This document shows, piece by piece, positions 5,945-8,258 of a stretch of 8,258 bases of DNA (positions are counted from its first letter, which is position 1; the number at the start of each line of letters is the position of its first letter). The translations under genes were made by a program, and so were the position numbers. The stretch lies in the NCBI GenBank assembly GCA_025054515.1, contig JANWZT010000021.1, positions 1 through 8,258 on the forward strand, read 5' to 3'. This DNA comes from Candidatus Caldarchaeum sp. Lineage in GTDB: Archaea > Thermoproteota > Nitrososphaeria_A > Caldarchaeales > Caldarchaeaceae. The notes under the pieces are model-generated. The model was not told the origin of the DNA. It was given only the letters and a program-made list of their open reading frames with translations, and ran no database searches.

Positions 5945-6925
5945 TTGGTCACAGTATTAGGCATCGAATCGACGGCCCACACCTTCGGGGTCGGAATCGT
6001 CAACTCCCAAGGAAAAATTCTTGCAAACGTCATGAAAATCTACAAGCCTTCTGTCGGCGGCATCCATCCCCGCGAAGCTTCCCAGCACCATGCCGCAAAG
6101 GCCGCGGAGGCCGTGGCAGAGGCCTTTCAGACAGCTGGAATCAAGCCTTCAGACATCGACGCTGTAGCTTTTTCACAGGGGCCGGGAATGGGGCCTTGCC
6201 TGCGGACAGGCGCGACGGTTGCGCGAACCCTTTCGCTGGCCCTTCGCAAGCCTTTGATAGGGGTTAACCACGGTGTTGCACACATCGAAATCGGTAAGCT
6301 GGTTACCAACTGTGGAGACCCGGTCGTCCTCTATGTTGCCGGCGGCAACACGATGGTCGTGGCCCTCGTCGAGAAAAAATATCGAATCCTCGGCGAAACC
6401 CTCGATATCGCGGCGGGCAACTGTCTGGACGCTTTCGGCATAAGCGCTGGCATCGGGCCTATGCCGGCCGCTGAAATCTACGCCAAACAGGGCTCGAAAA
6501 TCTACGACATCCCATACCGGGTCAACGGCATGGACGTATCGTTTTCCGGCCTGCTCACCGCGTCAGAAAAACTGCTTAAATCAGGAGTTCCGCTGGGGGA
6601 TGTCTGCCTTTCGTTGACCGAAACCGTCTACAGCATGTTGACCGAAGTGACTGAAAGGGCTTTGGCGATGACGGCGAAATCGTCTCTACTGTTGGTCGGC
6701 GGGTTGGCGAGGAGCAAAAGGCTCTGCGAAATGCTGAACACCATGTGCGTCGACCGGGGAGCTTCCCTTCACGTCGTTCCCGACCAATACGCAGGAGATA
6801 ACGGAGCGATGATCGCGTGGACAGGGTTGCTGATGTATGGGTGCAAACAATTCATCAACGTCGACGAAAGCTTCGTAAAGCCGAGGATGAGGGTCGACGA
6901 GGTCGAAGTCTGTTGGAGTCCCTAA
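5945..6925 (+). CDS. kae1: tRNA N6-adenosine threonylcarbamoyltransferase Kae1 (KEOPS subunit)
   Basis: Kae1 is the catalytic subunit of KEOPS, transferring threonylcarbamoyl to A37 of ANN-decoding tRNAs to make t6A. The 326-residue protein matches the family in length and motifs: GIESTAHTFGVG (6-17), HPREASQHHA (41-50), the metal-binding VNHGVAHIE with His109 and His113, YVAGGNT (130-136), GETLDIAAGN (150-159) and AGDNGAMIAWTG with Asp285 as the third expected metal ligand. The start is set to TTG 5945, which gives MVTVLGIEST and fits the family N-terminus; an open frame upstream to 5756 runs antisense through infB and is not coding. No SD is visible. The end overlaps bud32 by 13 bases, so the two KEOPS subunits are probably made together. 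In some archaea they are fused, here they are separate. Confidence 0.96.
   Translation: MVTVLGIESTAHTFGVGIVNSQGKILANVMKIYKPSVGGIHPREASQHHAAKAAEAVAEAFQTAGIKPSDIDAVAFSQGPGMGPCLRTGATVARTLSLALRKPLIGVNHGVAHIEIGKLVTNCGDPVVLYVAGGNTMVVALVEKKYRILGETLDIAAGNCLDAFGISAGIGPMPAAEIYAKQGSKIYDIPYRVNGMDVSFSGLLTASEKLLKSGVPLGDVCLSLTETVYSMLTEVTERALAMTAKSSLLLVGGLARSKRLCEMLNTMCVDRGASLHVVPDQYAGDNGAMIAWTGLLMYGCKQFINVDESFVKPRMRVDEVEVCWSP
6899..6903 (+). promoter_or_regulatory. Shine-Dalgarno-like site for bud32
   Basis: GAGGT lies within the last codons of kae1, 9 bases before the TTG at 6913. It supports that TTG over the longer open frame that starts at 6817 inside kae1. Confidence 0.5.
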
Positions 6926-7551
6926 ATTTCGTCGAGAAAAAAGTTATTCGAGTCGGGGCCGAAGCGGTCATCAAAGAGGCCTTTTGGAAAAACCATCGAA
7001 TAATCGTCAAACACCGGGTTCCAAAACGTTACCGGGAGGAGTCGATTGATTTGCGGGTGCGGAAAAGCAGGACGATACACGAGGCCAAGATGTTGATTCA
7101 TCTTTCCGAGAACGGCATCCCAGTCCCTCTCGTCTACTTCATAGATCCCGTGGAATGTGTCATCTACATGCAGTACATAGAAGGACTGGAGTTGAGGAAT
7201 CATCCGGGAGCCGTCGAACGGGCCAAACGGCTTGGAAACATCGTCGGAGAGATGCACGGCCTTGACGTCTGCCACGGAGACCTCACACTCGCCAACATCA
7301 TCGCCGACGAAAACCAAGGCGTCTGGGTTGTCGACTTCGGCTTGAGCGGGTTCAACGCGGACCTTGAGGAAAAGGCGATAGATGTTCATCTTCTCGAAAG
7401 GTCTGCCGCCAGCACATTCCCCACCCAGACGAAGAAGTTTTTCGAAAACTTCCTGAAATCATACAGCGAAACAACAGGACGCGACGCAGCTAAAGAAGTG
7501 TTGGAGAAAGTGAAGGAAATCAGAAGCAGAGGAAGATATGTCGCCCGGTGA
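6913..7551 (+). CDS. bud32: Atypical protein kinase Bud32 (KEOPS subunit)
   Basis: Bud32 is the small RIO-like kinase/ATPase that contacts Kae1 in KEOPS and is needed for t6A formation. The 212-residue protein lacks a glycine-rich loop, as is normal for the family, and shows RVGAEAVIKEAFWKNHRIIVKHRVPKRYR with catalytic Lys33, RTIHEAKML with Glu57, the catalytic loop CHGDLTLANII with Asp123 and Asn128 (relatives usually read HGDLTTSN), and the DFG triad at 141-143. The C-terminus is rich in Arg and Lys. The TTG at 6913 gives the expected N-terminus MESLNFVEKKVI; it overlaps kae1 by 13 bases and has GAGGT 9 bases upstream. The 3' end overlaps the next gene by 14 bases. Confidence 0.95.
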   Translation: MESLNFVEKKVIRVGAEAVIKEAFWKNHRIIVKHRVPKRYREESIDLRVRKSRTIHEAKMLIHLSENGIPVPLVYFIDPVECVIYMQYIEGLELRNHPGAVERAKRLGNIVGEMHGLDVCHGDLTLANIIADENQGVWVVDFGLSGFNADLEEKAIDVHLLERSAASTFPTQTKKFFENFLKSYSETTGRDAAKEVLEKVKEIRSRGRYVAR

Positions 7552-8110
7552 AAAACTCACTTTCGTCACATCCAACCGGCACAAAGCTCGAGAAATCAAA
7601 GCACTCTTTCGTTCACAAAATGTAAAACTGAACATTCATTTCGCGAAAACCATGGAAATCCAGTCGGAAAACCTCGCCGAAATCGCCCTGTTCAGCTCAA
7701 TTGATGCATACAACTACCTGCGCCGGCCGGTGTTCGTCGAAGACGCGGGCCTTTTCGTCGAAGAGCTGAATGGCTTTCCCGGGCCCTATTCATCCTACGT
7801 CTACTCTACGTTGGGGCTCGACGGGTTACTCAGGCTCGTCGGCAAAAACCGGAAAGCGGTTTTCAAGTCTGTGGTCTGTGTCTACGGCCTCGTAGACAGG
7901 CCGTTGCTTTTCACGGGCAACGTAAGCGGGGTAATTGCGCCAAAGCCCCGGGGAAAACATGGATTCGGCTACGACCCGATTTTCATTCCGTCCGGCTCTG
8001 GCAAGACGTTGGCGGAGATGTCTGTCGCGGAAAAAAACAGGTTTAGCCACAGGGGCAGGGCGGTACGGAAACTACTGCGTTGGCTTTATAAAGACCGGCG
8101 GAAGATTTGA
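7538..8110 (+). CDS. rdgB: XTP/dITP diphosphatase (HAM1/RdgB family)
   Basis: This enzyme removes non-canonical purine nucleotides by hydrolysing ITP, dITP and XTP to the monophosphate plus pyrophosphate. The 190-residue protein carries the family's motifs: TSNRHKAREI (11-20), VEDAGLFVEELNGFPGPYSS (67-86), GFGYDPIF (142-149) and AEKNRFSHRGRA (164-175). The ATG at 7538 has GAGG five bases upstream, inside the end of bud32, and overlaps that gene by 14 bases. Its place beside KEOPS and rps15 suggests a housekeeping operon; no functional link with t6A is implied. Confidence 0.95.
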   Translation: MSPGEKLTFVTSNRHKAREIKALFRSQNVKLNIHFAKTMEIQSENLAEIALFSSIDAYNYLRRPVFVEDAGLFVEELNGFPGPYSSYVYSTLGLDGLLRLVGKNRKAVFKSVVCVYGLVDRPLLFTGNVSGVIAPKPRGKHGFGYDPIFIPSGSGKTLAEMSVAEKNRFSHRGRAVRKLLRWLYKDRRKI

Positions 8111-8125
8111 CGAAGGTAAAAGTAG

Positions 8126-8258
8126 ATGGCGCGGATGCATGCTTCCAAGCGGGGCAAATCCGGCTCAACGAGACCGCTGAGCAAAATCACCCCCCCATGG
8201 GTCAAGCTGATGCCCGATGAAGTCGAATCACTCGTCGTCAAATACGCCAAAGAAGGTC
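8126..8258 (+). CDS. rps15: Small ribosomal subunit protein S15 (uS15), 3'-truncated by the window edge
   Basis: The first 44 residues of archaeal S15 are visible, a protein that binds the central domain of 16S rRNA. The N-terminal extension MARMHASKRGKSGSTRPLSK and the following PPWVKLMPDEVESLVVKYAKEG are characteristic of the archaeal/eukaryotic S15 type (S13 in eukaryotes), which has this extension before the conserved core. GAAGGT lies 8 bases before the ATG at 8126. The gap after the diphosphatase gene is 15 bases. The rest of the gene lies outside the window. Confidence 0.93.
   Translation, partial: MARMHASKRGKSGSTRPLSKITPPWVKLMPDEVESLVVKYAKEG

Noticed and set aside
6817..6912. Longer bud32 frame beginning inside kae1
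   Set aside because: The added 32 residues are Arg-rich out-of-frame translation of kae1; family length and the GAGGT site support TTG 6913.

Overview
The window is ordinary-looking archaeal chromosome, packed with information-processing genes and with no gap over 61 bases. The archaeal assignment rests on an archaeal-type set of genes: initiation factor aIF2 gamma, RNA polymerase subunit Rpo7 (RpoE), Spt4, ribosomal proteins S6e, S24e and S27ae, aIF5B, and the KEOPS proteins Kae1 and Bud32. The gene order resembles the aIF2 gamma / PIN / rpoE / spt4 / DUF359 / rps24e / rps27ae / kae1 neighbourhood I recall from Crenarchaeota and Euryarchaeota. A TACK-group lineage (Thaumarchaeota, Aigarchaeota or a relative) seems plausible, but the sequence alone does not settle it. 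TTG and GTG starts are common.

Left part (about 3-2751, + strand): the 3' part of the aIF2 gamma gene, a PIN-domain protein, rpo7, spt4 and a DUF359 GTP-dependent dephospho-CoA kinase. Most of these abut or overlap, so they look like one operon coupling translation initiation, RNA processing, transcription and CoA synthesis.

Middle (5884-2741, - strand): infB (aIF5B), rps6e, rps24e and rps27ae. The infB gene carries a complete-looking mini-intein without a homing endonuclease, placed inside the GTPase P-loop between the Lys and Thr of GHVDHGK/T. An AT-rich box before rps6e suggests a second promoter inside the block. The 3' end of rps27ae overlaps the 3' end of the DUF359 gene by 11 bases.

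Right part (5945-8258, + strand): kae1, bud32, an XTP/dITP diphosphatase gene and the start of rps15, with overlapping or closely spaced reading frames. Kae1 and Bud32 are KEOPS subunits for the tRNA t6A37 modification. The operon diverges from infB across 60 bases that hold one palindromic AT-rich element almost midway between the two start codons.

The best observations are the P-loop mini-intein, the symmetric divergent promoter, the contrast between SD-less first genes and SD-led internal genes, and a strand-composition switch within several genes. I found no RNA gene, CRISPR array, insertion sequence or unknown multi-gene system.
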